Made by a program: the position numbers and the translations under genes
Notes under the pieces: model-generated
What the model was told of the DNA's origin: nothing
The model's database searches: none
Seen by the model: only the letters and a program-made list of their open reading frames with translations
In this document: in pieces, positions 9,955 through 19,255 of the stretch
Layout of the letters: each line of letters begins with the position of its first letter
Numbering within the stretch: position 1 is the stretch's first letter
DNA from: Oscillospiraceae bacterium
GTDB taxonomy: Bacteria > Bacillota > Clostridia > Oscillospirales > Ruminococcaceae
NCBI GenBank assembly: GCA_014799385.1
Contig: JAAVIC010000020.1
Span: 120,085-184,084, forward strand
DNA length: 64,000 bases
Reading direction: 5' to 3'

Positions 9955-9993
9955 ATGTTCACAAGCTCACAGCATATGAATGGAGGCGGGTAA
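9955..9993 (+). CDS. possible 12-aa leader ORF (MFTSSQHMNGGG)
   Basis: GAAAGGGGG SD upstream; stop codon lies just after the SD of the next gene. Confidence 0.3.
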   Translation: MFTSSQHMNGGG

Positions 9994-9994
9994 A

Positions 9995-10381
9995 ATGAGT
10001 GATTGTTTAAGTGTGTTGAAGTCCGCGCGCGAGGCGGAACTTGAGGTAAAGTCAATGCTGGAGCAGATTAAGCTGTTCCACGGGATTTTGAACCTCAAAG
10101 GCAGAACGCGCGAATGGGCGGAGCGCACGGTGGAAAAAATCGCGGAATTGGAGAACGAGTTGAATCGTCAGATTGACGAGGCTGTTGACCGTAAGCGAGA
10201 GGCTGTGAAGGTGCTGAGCGCGCTCAGCGGCGCGGAAAAAGCCGCGATGTATCAGTACTACATATTGGCGCGGGACTGGAGCGAGATCGCCGATGAACTG
10301 TATTTCAGCGAAAGGCAGGTTTACAACATCAGAAAACGCGCCGTGGCGCACCTTTGCGAACGATATGCGGTAGTTAGTTGA
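9995..10381 (+). CDS. sigma-70 region 4-like / phage-type transcriptional activator-like protein
   Basis: 128 aa; C-terminal RDWSEIADELYFSERQVYNIRKRAVAHL HTH. Confidence 0.6.
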   Translation: MSDCLSVLKSAREAELEVKSMLEQIKLFHGILNLKGRTREWAERTVEKIAELENELNRQIDEAVDRKREAVKVLSALSGAEKAAMYQYYILARDWSEIADELYFSERQVYNIRKRAVAHLCERYAVVS

Positions 10382-10477
10382 TGGAAATAGTTGTTAGTTA
10401 CTTGGGTTAAAATCATAATCCGCTGTTTGTAGAGCAATTTAGGTGTGTTATAATCCAAAACGACTAACCGGAGTGAA

Positions 10478-10660
10478 GTGCAAATCCAAAACGCAAGCTA
10501 AGGCGACCGCCTTAGTTTCGCGGCATCCGTGCCGCGCTTTGGGCGGTCACCGGCAACGTCGTGTTGCCGCACAGCACCGCGCAGCGGTGTAGCGGCTCGC
10601 TTAGCGAGTGCAGATGAAATCCGCAAAGCGGATTTCATCTGCGCGGTTTTGGATTTGCCA
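10478..10660 (+). repeat. family A structured intergenic element, copy A1 (upstream of XRE gene)
   Basis: GTGCAAATCCAAAACGC ... GCGGTTTTGGATTTGCC outer arms with nested hairpins; ends just before AGGAGG of next gene. Confidence 0.85.
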
Positions 10661-10678
10661 TTAAAATCAGGAGGAATT

Positions 10679-11134
10679 ATGGCTATTAAGGATGAGATCA
10701 GACGTTTGAGAACCGAAATGGGGCTTTCCCAGAAACAGCTTGCGGCGCAAATTGGCGTAACGCCCGCCGCGATAGGAAATTATGAGTGCGGAGTGAGCTT
10801 TCCTAAGGAGGAAAAGCTGATGGCTTTGTTTACCGCGCTGAAATGTACCCCCAACGACCTGTTGGGCGAGGGGTATGTCGAGGAGGACGTTCTCGCGCAT
10901 TCGTCGGATTACGCACGGCTGGACGAGCAGGGTCGCCGCCGTGTGGACAAAATCACCGAGCAAGAGATGAACCGGTGTGGGGTATCATCTCGGTTTGCGG
11001 CGAATGAGAGCAGCTCCGCCCGCGAGGTGCTTATTGCCGCGCGTGACGGCGGTGATCCGAAGAAGTCCGAGCTTACGCCGCGTCAAGGCAAGAGCGTTCT
11101 TGACGCGCCCGATTACCGCGGAGGAAAGCGGTAA
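10679..11134 (+). CDS. XRE family transcriptional regulator
   Basis: IRRLRTEMGLSQKQLAAQIGVTPAAIGNYECGVSFPKEEKLMALF. Confidence 0.9.
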   Translation: MAIKDEIRRLRTEMGLSQKQLAAQIGVTPAAIGNYECGVSFPKEEKLMALFTALKCTPNDLLGEGYVEEDVLAHSSDYARLDEQGRRRVDKITEQEMNRCGVSSRFAANESSSAREVLIAARDGGDPKKSELTPRQGKSVLDAPDYRGGKR

Positions 11135-11650
11135 ATGGAAATCGCGGAAATCTACGAGCGCGCGGATATCCGCTCTTTACCGATAGACCCGCTGTCGGCG
11201 GCGCGCTCCCTCGGGATCAAAGCGGTCAGCTATAAAATAATCTCCGAGTGTTATCAAATTACCTTTGAGGAGCTGTACCGTAAAAGTCTGTGGGGATTCA
11301 GCTTTCTTGAAGGGGAATTTCCCGTAATCGCATTGAACGAGAGCGCTTGCTGTGAACGCAGACGGCGGTTTACGGCGGCGCACGAGCTTGGACATTGCGT
11401 TCTCGGACATTTGCACGGCGGAAATCTCGAATCGGCGGAACGCGAGGCTAATCGCTTTGCCGCGGATTTCCTCGCGCCGCTGTGCGTTCTGGAGCGGTGC
11501 GGAGTTAGTTCCGCAGCAGAGATTGGGAGGTTGTGCGGAATTTCCGAGTCGGCAGCGGAAATCAGATTACGTGAGCTGCGCTCCGGGATATTTCGGCGCG
11601 ATGAGCGGATCTCGGAGCAATTTGCAAGATTTATCGCGCGTTATTTTTAA
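11135..11650 (+). CDS. ImmA/IrrE family metallo-endopeptidase
   Basis: RRFTAAHELGHCVLGH (HExxH) and EREANRFAADFLAP. Confidence 0.88.
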   Translation: MEIAEIYERADIRSLPIDPLSAARSLGIKAVSYKIISECYQITFEELYRKSLWGFSFLEGEFPVIALNESACCERRRRFTAAHELGHCVLGHLHGGNLESAEREANRFAADFLAPLCVLERCGVSSAAEIGRLCGISESAAEIRLRELRSGIFRRDERISEQFARFIARYF

Positions 11651-11750
11651 TCGGACTGGTTTTAATCGGACTAATGTGCTCCGCGCTGTATGTTTTCGCG
11701 GAGCATTTTTCGAAAATATTCAAATCTGTAAAAAAATTTCAAAAAACCCC

Positions 11751-11779
11751 TTGACAAATACATAGTAATATGATATACT
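11751..11779 (+). promoter_or_regulatory. SigA-like promoter TTGACA-17-TATACT
   Basis: ccccTTGACAaatacatagtaatatgaTATACT. Confidence 0.75.
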
Positions 11780-11845
11780 TTAAGGGTAATGAAAAATAAA
11801 TGCGGATTTCCGAATATGGGAGCGCAATAAAAAGGAGATTTTATT

Positions 11846-13123
11846 ATGGCAAACAATTACAGATTCGAAACACTTCAGGTTCACGCGGGGCAGGAGAAAC
11901 CCGATGCAGTCACAGACGCACGCGCAGTGCCGATTTATGCGTCCACCAGTTTTGTATTCCACGATGCGCAGCACGCGGCAGACCGTTTTGCGCTGAAAGA
12001 CGCGGGCAACATTTACGGTCGTCTTACCAACCCCACTCAGGATATTTTCGAGCAGCGCATGGCAGCTCTCGAGGGCGGCGTTGCGGCTCTGGCGACCGCT
12101 TCGGGCGCAGCGGCGATTACATACACGATTCAGGCTCTGGCTCACGCGGGAGAGAATATCGTTTCCTCGCGCAACATTTACGGCGGAACATACAATCTCC
12201 TGGAGCACACGCTTCCGCAGTATGGAATTACGGGCAAGTTTGTAGACCCCGAACCCGCTGAGTTCGAGAAAGCGATTGACGACAAGACCAAGGCTTTGTA
12301 TATAGAAACGCTCGGTAATCCGAATTCCGATGTCGCTGACATTGAGGAAATCGCTAAAGTGGCTCACAAGCACGGTATTCCGTTGGTTGTGGATTCCACG
12401 TTTGCAACTCCCTATCTGCTCCGCCCGATCGAGTACGGCGCGGATATTGTGGTTCACTCCGCGACTAAGTTCATCGGCGGTCATGGAACTGCAATCGGCG
12501 GCATAATCGTTGACGGCGGTAAGTTCGACTGGGCTAACGGAAAGTTCCCGTGGATCTCCGAGCCGAACCCCTCTTATCACGGAGTTTCGTTCTCGCAGGC
12601 GGTTGGCGCGGCGGCATTTGTAACGTATATCCGCGCGATTCTGCTGCGCGATACCGGAGCAACGCTCTCACCGTTCCACGCGTTTATATTCCTGCAAGGT
12701 CTGGAAACGCTGTCGCTGCGTGTTGAGCGGCACGTACAGAACGCGCTGAAAATTGTGGATTACCTCGCGAAAAATCCTAAGGTTGAGGCGGTTCATCACC
12801 CGTCGCTCTCCTCCGAGCCTACTCACGCTCTGTATCAGAAGTACTTCCCGAACGGCGGCGGTTCGATCTTCACGTTTGAGGTGAAGGGCGGCGCGTCAGA
12901 GGCAATGAAGTTCATTGATAACCTCGACATTTTCTCGCTGTTGGCGAATGTTGCGGACGCAAAGAGCCTTGTAATTCACCCCGCGTCTACCACGCACTCG
13001 CAGCTTAACGAGCAAGAGCTGCTCGAACAGGGAATCAAGCCCGGCACGATTCGTTTGTCTATCGGAATCGAGCACGCGGACGACCTGATTGCGGCTCTGG
13101 ATAAGGCATTCGCGGCTATTTAA
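11846..13123 (+). CDS. O-acetylhomoserine aminocarboxypropyltransferase / cysteine synthase family (PLP)
   Basis: [71 protein letters not shown]. Confidence 0.94.
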   Translation: MANNYRFETLQVHAGQEKPDAVTDARAVPIYASTSFVFHDAQHAADRFALKDAGNIYGRLTNPTQDIFEQRMAALEGGVAALATASGAAAITYTIQALAHAGENIVSSRNIYGGTYNLLEHTLPQYGITGKFVDPEPAEFEKAIDDKTKALYIETLGNPNSDVADIEEIAKVAHKHGIPLVVDSTFATPYLLRPIEYGADIVVHSATKFIGGHGTAIGGIIVDGGKFDWANGKFPWISEPNPSYHGVSFSQAVGAAAFVTYIRAILLRDTGATLSPFHAFIFLQGLETLSLRVERHVQNALKIVDYLAKNPKVEAVHHPSLSSEPTHALYQKYFPNGGGSIFTFEVKGGASEAMKFIDNLDIFSLLANVADAKSLVIHPASTTHSQLNEQELLEQGIKPGTIRLSIGIEHADDLIAALDKAFAAI

Positions 13124-13124
13124 G

Positions 13125-13814
13125 ATGAATAAGTTCTTCAGGGTTCTGGGGTACATTCTCGGGATAATCTGGCTGTTGGTGCTGGTGTTTTTTCTTTCCG
13201 GAATATATTCGGAGTTCAAGCGCGAGGACGGCGGTCTTCCGATATGGATAATCCTCATTCTGGCTTGGTTTGCGTTGGTCACGGCGGTTATATTTATTGT
13301 TCCGTGCGTGACTGTCAAAATGCAGCACAAGAAAGAGCGTGAGTACTGTGAGAAAAACATCTCCAATATAATTCTTTCCGATGATTTTTTCGGGGTGATG
13401 GTTTTCGAGCTCGACAGCGAACTGAAAACGCTGGATTCCAAGGACGTCAATCTGCCGCCGTTTGGCGCGGATCCCCCCGGAACGCTGGAGATTTACGGAT
13501 ATTCCGAGGATTTGCACAGCACGATTTTTGGAAATCTGCGGGAGCTGTATAACCACGCGGATGAGCTTATGGAGCGGGTCTGCCCCGAGTTTTTGAAAAC
13601 TTGCAATGATTACGAGGAGGTTGACGAGCGCGGCAAACCGTACACGCTTGATTCGTTGAGGAAGTCTGTTTATGCGGACAGAATAACGATTACAAACGGC
13701 GGAACATGTTTTGAGCTGTATTTCAGCACCGGTTACGTCCGTTTTGGAGGACACAGGTTTGTTGCGTGTGTGAACTTTTCGGATAAAACATTGGATTTCA
13801 ACCTTGAAGTCTGA
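13125..13814 (+). CDS. hypothetical membrane protein
   Basis: two N-terminal hydrophobic segments, no recognised domain. Confidence 0.6.
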   Translation: MNKFFRVLGYILGIIWLLVLVFFLSGIYSEFKREDGGLPIWIILILAWFALVTAVIFIVPCVTVKMQHKKEREYCEKNISNIILSDDFFGVMVFELDSELKTLDSKDVNLPPFGADPPGTLEIYGYSEDLHSTIFGNLRELYNHADELMERVCPEFLKTCNDYEEVDERGKPYTLDSLRKSVYADRITITNGGTCFELYFSTGYVRFGGHRFVACVNFSDKTLDFNLEV

Positions 13815-13855
13815 TAAAAAAATCCCTCGCTTTATGGAACGTGCGGTATAGAAGT

Positions 13856-13894
13856 TTTTCGGTGTCGAGCGAATACGCTTGACACCGATTTTCT
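13856..13894. terminator. bidirectional terminator between convergent genes
   Basis: ttttcggtgtcgagcgaatacgcttgacaccgatttt. Confidence 0.75.
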
Positions 13895-13942
13895 ATGAAA
13901 CGAAATACCAAAGGCGGCTCGCCTTGCGGCGGGGGATTTCTG

Positions 13943-14818
13943 TTATTTACCGGCAATCAACTCATACATTTCGGGGCGGCGGTCACGGAATACTCCCCAT
14001 TCGTACCTTTCTGTGCGTATCTCATCGAGGTCGAACTCGCGGAGCAGAACGCAGTCGGATTCACGGTCGGCGGATTCGAGGATCTCGCCTGTGGGGTCGG
14101 TGATAAAGCTGCTGCCGAAGAATGTCAGCTCGCTTGTCTGGTGAGCGTTGCCGTCATCGGGGGTAACGGATTCCGTCCCCGTGCGGTTCGCGGCAATCAC
14201 GGGGAGAACATTCGCTGCCGCGTGTCCTTGCATACACCGCCGCCAGTGGGGCATACTGTCGCAGCCGATAATCGGTTCGCTGCCGATAGCAGTGGGGTAG
14301 AGCAGGAGCTCCGCGCCTTGCAGAGCCATACAACGCGCCGCTTCGGGAAACCACTGATCCCAACAGATTCCTACACCGATTTTCCCGAAACGCGTTTCCC
14401 ATACGCGGAATCCCGTGTCGCCGGGCGTGAAGTAGAACTTCTCTTGATAAAAATGGTCATCGGGAATGTGCGTTTTGCGGTACACTCCGAGAATCTCACC
14501 GTTGTCTATCATCGCGATTGAGTTGTAGAAGTTGCTCACGTCACGCTCGTAAAACGAAATCGGCAGAACGATTCCCAACTCGCGTGAAACCTCGCTAAAC
14601 CGCTTTATAGCGGGATTCTCAAGCAACGGCATCGCCAAATCGTAATGTTCATACCTCCGCTCTTGGCAGAAGTATTTTGTTTCAAAAAGTTCGGGTAGCA
14701 GCACAATGTTCGCGCCCTTTGCGGCAGCCTCGCGAACTAACCTTTCCGCCTTTTCAATGGATTTTTCGCGCGTTTCCGGGATTGACATCTGGATTGCCGC
14801 AACTGTAATTTTTCTCAT
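13943..14818 (-). CDS. aguB: N-carbamoylputrescine amidase
   Basis: LLPELFETKYFCQ, VYRKTHIPDDHFYQEKFYFTPGDTGF, GVGICWDQWFPEAAR. Confidence 0.93.
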   Translation of the reverse strand: MRKITVAAIQMSIPETREKSIEKAERLVREAAAKGANIVLLPELFETKYFCQERRYEHYDLAMPLLENPAIKRFSEVSRELGIVLPISFYERDVSNFYNSIAMIDNGEILGVYRKTHIPDDHFYQEKFYFTPGDTGFRVWETRFGKIGVGICWDQWFPEAARCMALQGAELLLYPTAIGSEPIIGCDSMPHWRRCMQGHAAANVLPVIAANRTGTESVTPDDGNAHQTSELTFFGSSFITDPTGEILESADRESDCVLLREFDLDEIRTERYEWGVFRDRRPEMYELIAGK

Positions 14819-14839
14819 AATCTCCTCCTTATCTTAAAA

Positions 14840-14943
14840 ACAAATCCAAAACCACAAAGACGAGCTTTGCTCGTCTTTGTTCGCTGAGCGAACCGCTACA
14901 CCGCAAAGCGGTGTAGCGCTCCGCTCACGTTTTGGATTTGCAC
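14840..14943 (-). repeat. family A element, copy A2 (upstream of aguB)
   Basis: minus strand GTGCAAATCCAAAACG...GGTTTTGGATTTG then TTTTTAAGATAAGGAGGAGATTATG. Confidence 0.85.
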
Positions 14944-14967
14944 TGTTCGCCAATAGATTGTTTGGTT

Positions 14968-15771
14968 TTAACGTTTTAGCCTGAGTACACGTTCGTACTT
15001 TATATCCGAATCGAACACAACCTCGATTTTACCTGCCTTGATTAGCTTGTCAATTCTCAGCGCGTACCACCAATCGCCGATTCCGAGCGGGTTTTCGCCG
15101 AGGATTCGCCCGATAAGCACTGCCTCGCGAATCGGTTCTTCGGTAAGATACTTGCGAATCAGAAAATCGTAGAAATTCGCGGGAGCGCTAATAACCACAC
15201 CGTTTACGACCGCACGAAGGGGAGCATTCTCGGATTGCAGCCTCTTCCAGTCAAACGCGTTTTTGCGTATCTCGGCGCGCGGGATTTTCCGTTGGAGCGG
15301 CAGAAAGTCCGCGAAGGATTCGGGTGTAAACTCGCCCCACGAGCTGTAACAATGCGCATTGTTGCCAACAGCGACCACTCGCGGCATCTCCACGGAATAT
15401 ACATCGCTGTCATAATTTTCCAATAGAGAGCACAGCCACAGCAATCCACACATTGAATACGGCGCGGAGCAGTGCCAAATCCGAATGGGTTCACCGCTTT
15501 TGAGGTACGCGAACAAACGCTCCAACTGTTCCGAGTAGATTGCGCCGAGCTGTTTCAGCTCGCGTTTCATCTCCACGTCCTTGCCCCATTGCTTACGGTA
15601 GAGCATTCGGGCAATCAGCCGCCGCCGATATTCCCCGGTAAGCGGCTTGCTAATATCTCCAATATTTGCCATAAACGCTAAGCAAACCACATCGCGGCTA
15701 AGGATAAAACCTTGTTTCAGCGCGTATTTCATCGCTCCCGATTCGTTTTCGCCAAACAGAACCTCAATCAT
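14968..15771 (-). CDS. DUF1835/DUF3658-like protein
   Basis: MIEVLFGENESGAMKYA...; SGEPIRIWHCSAPYSMCGLLWLCSLL. Confidence 0.6.
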   Translation of the reverse strand: MIEVLFGENESGAMKYALKQGFILSRDVVCLAFMANIGDISKPLTGEYRRRLIARMLYRKQWGKDVEMKRELKQLGAIYSEQLERLFAYLKSGEPIRIWHCSAPYSMCGLLWLCSLLENYDSDVYSVEMPRVVAVGNNAHCYSSWGEFTPESFADFLPLQRKIPRAEIRKNAFDWKRLQSENAPLRAVVNGVVISAPANFYDFLIRKYLTEEPIREAVLIGRILGENPLGIGDWWYALRIDKLIKAGKIEVVFDSDIKYERVLRLKR

Positions 15772-16889
15772 TTTGCACCTCCGAAAATTGGAATTTGCTG
15801 GGTAATGCAATGGATATTTCCGCCGCCGATGAGGATGTCCCGCGCTTGAATCGGGATTATCTCGCGCGTTGGGAACAATTTCGCAAGCAGTTCACGTGCA
15901 GGCTCGTCCGCGGGGTCGTCGAAAAACGGCATAACCACCGCGTTATTCGCGATGTAGAAGTTGACGTAGGACGCCGCCAATCGTTCACCGGGAGTGCGCG
16001 TTGGCTGAAAATCACAGGAATCCAGACCCTCGCATTCCTCGGCGGTGACAGTCACGGGCGATGGGCAGCGCAGCTTGTGAACCGTTATTCTGCGCCCTTT
16101 CGCGTCGGTTTCGTGCTCCAGAATCTCGAGACAGGAGCGCGAAAGCTCGTACTGCGGGTCTTTCTCATCGTCTGTCCATGCGAGAACCACCTCGGCGGGT
16201 TTTACAAACGCACAGATGTTGTCCACATGTTCGTTGGTTTCGTCATTGAAGATTCCGCGTTTCAGCCAGATCACCTTGTCTATGTTCAGATACTCACGCA
16301 GATTATGCTCAATTTCCTCCTTTGTGAGGTCGGGATTCCGCCCCGCGCTTAGCAGACAAGCCTCCGTGGTAATGCACGTACCCTCGCCATCAACGTGAAT
16401 TGAGCCGCCCTCTAGGGTAAAATTGCCCAAATCGTACATATCTTTTTCATACAAATCGCACAATTTTCGTGCCATTTTATTGTCCAGATCCCACGGGAAA
16501 TACAGCCCGTCTACCAAGCCGCCCCACGCGTTGAAATTCCAGTTTATGCCACGGATTTCATTCCCCAGAGCCCGGGTGGTACCGTTCGTGACAAAGGTCG
16601 GCGCATAATCCCGCGCCCAGGAATCGTTCGAGGACATCTCCACCACGCGGATTTGGCTCGGGAGCATTCTCCGCGCGTTTTCATACTGTCGCTCGGAGGC
16701 ACACACCGTTACGCGCTCACTGCGGGAAATCGCCTCGGCGACCTGCGCGAACGCTCTCCGAGCCGCGTATCCGCCGAACTGCCACGAATCCGCGCGTTCG
16801 GGGAAAATCATTATGCAGCCGTAGTGCGTCTCCCATTCCGCCGGCATTCGGAATCCGTCCGCGCGCGGTGTTGAATCAATTATTTTCAT
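15768..16889 (-). CDS. aguA: agmatine deiminase
   Basis: RMPAEWETHYGCIMIFPERADSW, DSWARDYAPTFV, INWNFNAWGG, GNFTLEGGSIHVDGEGTC, NEHVDNICAF, GGGNIHCITQQIP. Confidence 0.96.
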   Translation of the reverse strand: MKIIDSTPRADGFRMPAEWETHYGCIMIFPERADSWQFGGYAARRAFAQVAEAISRSERVTVCASERQYENARRMLPSQIRVVEMSSNDSWARDYAPTFVTNGTTRALGNEIRGINWNFNAWGGLVDGLYFPWDLDNKMARKLCDLYEKDMYDLGNFTLEGGSIHVDGEGTCITTEACLLSAGRNPDLTKEEIEHNLREYLNIDKVIWLKRGIFNDETNEHVDNICAFVKPAEVVLAWTDDEKDPQYELSRSCLEILEHETDAKGRRITVHKLRCPSPVTVTAEECEGLDSCDFQPTRTPGERLAASYVNFYIANNAVVMPFFDDPADEPARELLAKLFPTREIIPIQARDILIGGGNIHCITQQIPIFGGAK

Positions 16890-17051
16890 ATATTAAAACT
16901 CCCGTGAATGTATTTCCGTGATTTCTCATAGACAATCACATAACTATATTAATTGTATCACATAGAATCGTAATTGTCAAGATATATCAAAATTCGGCAA
17001 TTATCACAAATTTTCACGTGAAAGATTGTGAAAAATCACCTGTGGAAATTA

Positions 17052-17080
17052 TTGACAAGTGGAATTTTTTAAGGTATAAT
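17052..17080 (+). promoter_or_regulatory. SigA-like promoter TTGACA-17-TATAAT for lgt
   Basis: hexamers with 17-nt spacer. Confidence 0.7.
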
Positions 17081-17113
17081 TTCTATGTATATAGTTTTTC
17101 AGGAGGTGTATCT

Positions 17114-17899
17114 ATGTTCCCGGGGATCCAAATCGGTCCGCTTTTTCTCAGCAGCTATGGAATTTGTGCAATAATCGGGATTTTCACAGCGTGTCCGTTG
17201 GCGATTCACATCTACAAAAAGCACACGGGTGATTACATCTCGATGGTTTTTATGTTTATGCTCAGCGCGATCGGTGTGTTTGTGGGAATGCATATTCTGT
17301 TTGGAATCACGAATATTCAATATTGGAGGATTTTTCTGAACGCAGCGGATTTCTTTGACTTTTGGAAACGCTTTGGGCTGCTTTTTGGCGGGTCGGTGTT
17401 CTACGGAGGGCTTATCGGCGGACTTATCGCGGGGGGAATCTTTATTAAGATTCGGAAGATGCCTGTGGATATAGCCACGGACTGCGGCGCGATGGTGATT
17501 CCGTTGTTTCACGGTTTCGCGCGTATCGGGTGTTTCTTTGGCGGCTGCTGCTACGGCATTGAGTGGGAACACGGTGTGACTTTCACGAACTCAATCGTGG
17601 AGAGCGCAAACGGAGTTCCGCGTGTGCCGATTCAATTGATTGAAGCGGGTTTTGAGTTTCTGCTGTTCGCAGTGATTTTCATTCTCTTAACCAAAACCAA
17701 CAAGCTGCGCGGCGGTCTGTTGGGGTTGTATCTGCTGGTGTATCCTGTCGGGCGGTTTATTCTGGAGTTCTGGCGCGGTGACGAATATCGCGGTTTCATT
17801 TTCGGACTATCGACCTCGCAATTTATCAGTATTCTTGTATTTGTTGGAGCAGTGGTTTTCTTTATTTTGAGAGCGCGTAAAATCCACGAATCCGTATAA
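17114..17899 (+). CDS. lgt: prolipoprotein diacylglyceryl transferase
   Basis: multi-TM; GGLIGG, HGFARIGCFFGGCCYG, GRFILEFWRGDEYRG; AGGAGG SD before ATG 17114. Confidence 0.95.
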   Translation: MFPGIQIGPLFLSSYGICAIIGIFTACPLAIHIYKKHTGDYISMVFMFMLSAIGVFVGMHILFGITNIQYWRIFLNAADFFDFWKRFGLLFGGSVFYGGLIGGLIAGGIFIKIRKMPVDIATDCGAMVIPLFHGFARIGCFFGGCCYGIEWEHGVTFTNSIVESANGVPRVPIQLIEAGFEFLLFAVIFILLTKTNKLRGGLLGLYLLVYPVGRFILEFWRGDEYRGFIFGLSTSQFISILVFVGAVVFFILRARKIHESV

Positions 17900-17936
17900 A
17901 AAATGCCGAGCTTAACGCTCGGCACTTTTGTATTAG
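17900..17936. terminator. bidirectional terminator
   Basis: aaaaaatgccgagcttaacgctcggcacttttgt. Confidence 0.75.
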
Positions 17937-17942
17937 AATAGA

Positions 17943-18596
17943 TTACTGAACATTTTCAATCGCATCGCCGATTGTCTGACCATTCTCATGAACGATAACG
18001 CAGATATATCCGTCATCGGTGGTGTCCATAACCGCGCCCTCTGCTGCAGCCTGCTGCATGGGGTAGAACGCGAGGTCGGGGTTGTTCTTGACGTTGCCGT
18101 AGAATGTCGCAAGCGCGTTTTCAACCTTTTCCTCCGAGCCTGCCTTGGGCTTTACCGCAAGTGCATACATAAGCTGGGTGCCGTTTGGGCAATAAGCAAG
18201 GCAATACTCCTCGCAATCGTCGAGTGAGAGGTCGGGAATCAGTGCGGGAGTGGTCTCCTCGTTCATTAGCATCATAAAGCCCCACTCGTCAGACGAGAGC
18301 ATTGTTCTTACGATACGTCCTGCTCTGTTGTCGGGATATTCAAGCGCGGCGTTTGCCACTGCGGGGTTGACTTCATTGTCACCATCGGGGTCGGAGTTCT
18401 CATCGGGAGTGCTCTCAGTTGTGGACTCGTCCCCGGTGGACTCGTTGGATTCCGTGGTGGATTCGTTATTCGTTGAATCGTTTACGGTCGTGGAGTTTCC
18501 GGTGCTCGGGGTGGAAACCTCCGTATTATCGCTGCAACCGGAAATTGCCATTGCAAGGACGATTGCCGCCAAAACTGCGCTCATAATTCTTTTCAT
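17943..18596 (-). CDS. DUF4358-like lipoprotein
   Basis: lipobox AMAISGC, Ser/Thr-rich linker, C-terminal DUF4358-like region. Confidence 0.65.
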   Translation of the reverse strand: MKRIMSAVLAAIVLAMAISGCSDNTEVSTPSTGNSTTVNDSTNNESTTESNESTGDESTTESTPDENSDPDGDNEVNPAVANAALEYPDNRAGRIVRTMLSSDEWGFMMLMNEETTPALIPDLSLDDCEEYCLAYCPNGTQLMYALAVKPKAGSEEKVENALATFYGNVKNNPDLAFYPMQQAAAEGAVMDTTDDGYICVIVHENGQTIGDAIENVQ

Positions 18597-18875
18597 AGTT
18601 TACTTCCTTTCTGAACAAAACTTTAATTGATATTATGCGGAATCTGCGATTTTTCGCAGAATCTGCAATCCGCATTAATATTATAATATATCTCTCCGAA
18701 AAAATCAATAGTAATTAATGTTGAATTTGTACAAACAAGGACGCAAAAATTCGTGATTTTGCACAAAAAACCGCGCCGAATAAAAATCGGCGCGGGACGC
18801 ATATTACCGGAACATTGCTCGGATTTCCCATTTTATCGGTACTACCAGTACATTTCGGTGATTTTGCTGTGGATT

Positions 18876-19151
18876 TTACTCGCCTCTCTGCTTAGCGAAG
18901 CACTCGCTGCAAAGAACGGGTCTGTCGCCCTTCGGCTCGAACGGAACTCTCGCGGTCTGTCCGCACTGCGCACAGGTTGCTTCATAGAAGGTACGTGCGC
19001 CTCTGGAAGCGTTCTTCTTGGCATCGCGGCAAGCCTTGCATCTCTGCGGCTCGTTCTCAAAGCCCTTTTCTGCGTAGAACTCCTGCTCGCCCGCGGTGAA
19101 TACGAAATCCGCTCCGCAGTCCTTACATTTTAGTGTCTTGTCAGTGTACAT
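18876..19151 (-). CDS. CxxC zinc-ribbon domain protein
   Basis: CKDCGADF...C..C, CAQCGQTARVPFEPKGDRPVLCSECF. Confidence 0.8.
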   Translation of the reverse strand: MYTDKTLKCKDCGADFVFTAGEQEFYAEKGFENEPQRCKACRDAKKNASRGARTFYEATCAQCGQTARVPFEPKGDRPVLCSECFAKQRGE

Positions 19152-19177
19152 AGTAATACCCCTTAATAAAATAGAAT

Positions 19178-19231
19178 TGACCCTGTCGGATTTGCACCGA
19201 CCAACTTACTAAACCTCATTGAGGCAGGTCA
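19178..19231 (-). promoter_or_regulatory. candidate structured 5'-UTR element upstream of zinc-ribbon gene
   Basis: minus strand GACCTG-CCTCAATGAGG-TTTAGTAAGTTG-GTCGGTGCAAATCCGAC-AGGGTC; two hairpins closed by GACC/GGTC. Confidence 0.3.
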
Positions 19232-19255
19232 TATGTAATGGGATAAATTCCCAAT

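Noticed and set aside
9995-11650. Complete prophage or ICE
   Set aside because: No integrase, terminase, structural or conjugation genes in the window.
19178-19231. Cobalamin riboswitch
   Set aside because: Only fragments resembling B12-box and GGTGnAAATCC motifs, in the wrong order and lacking the rest of the aptamer.
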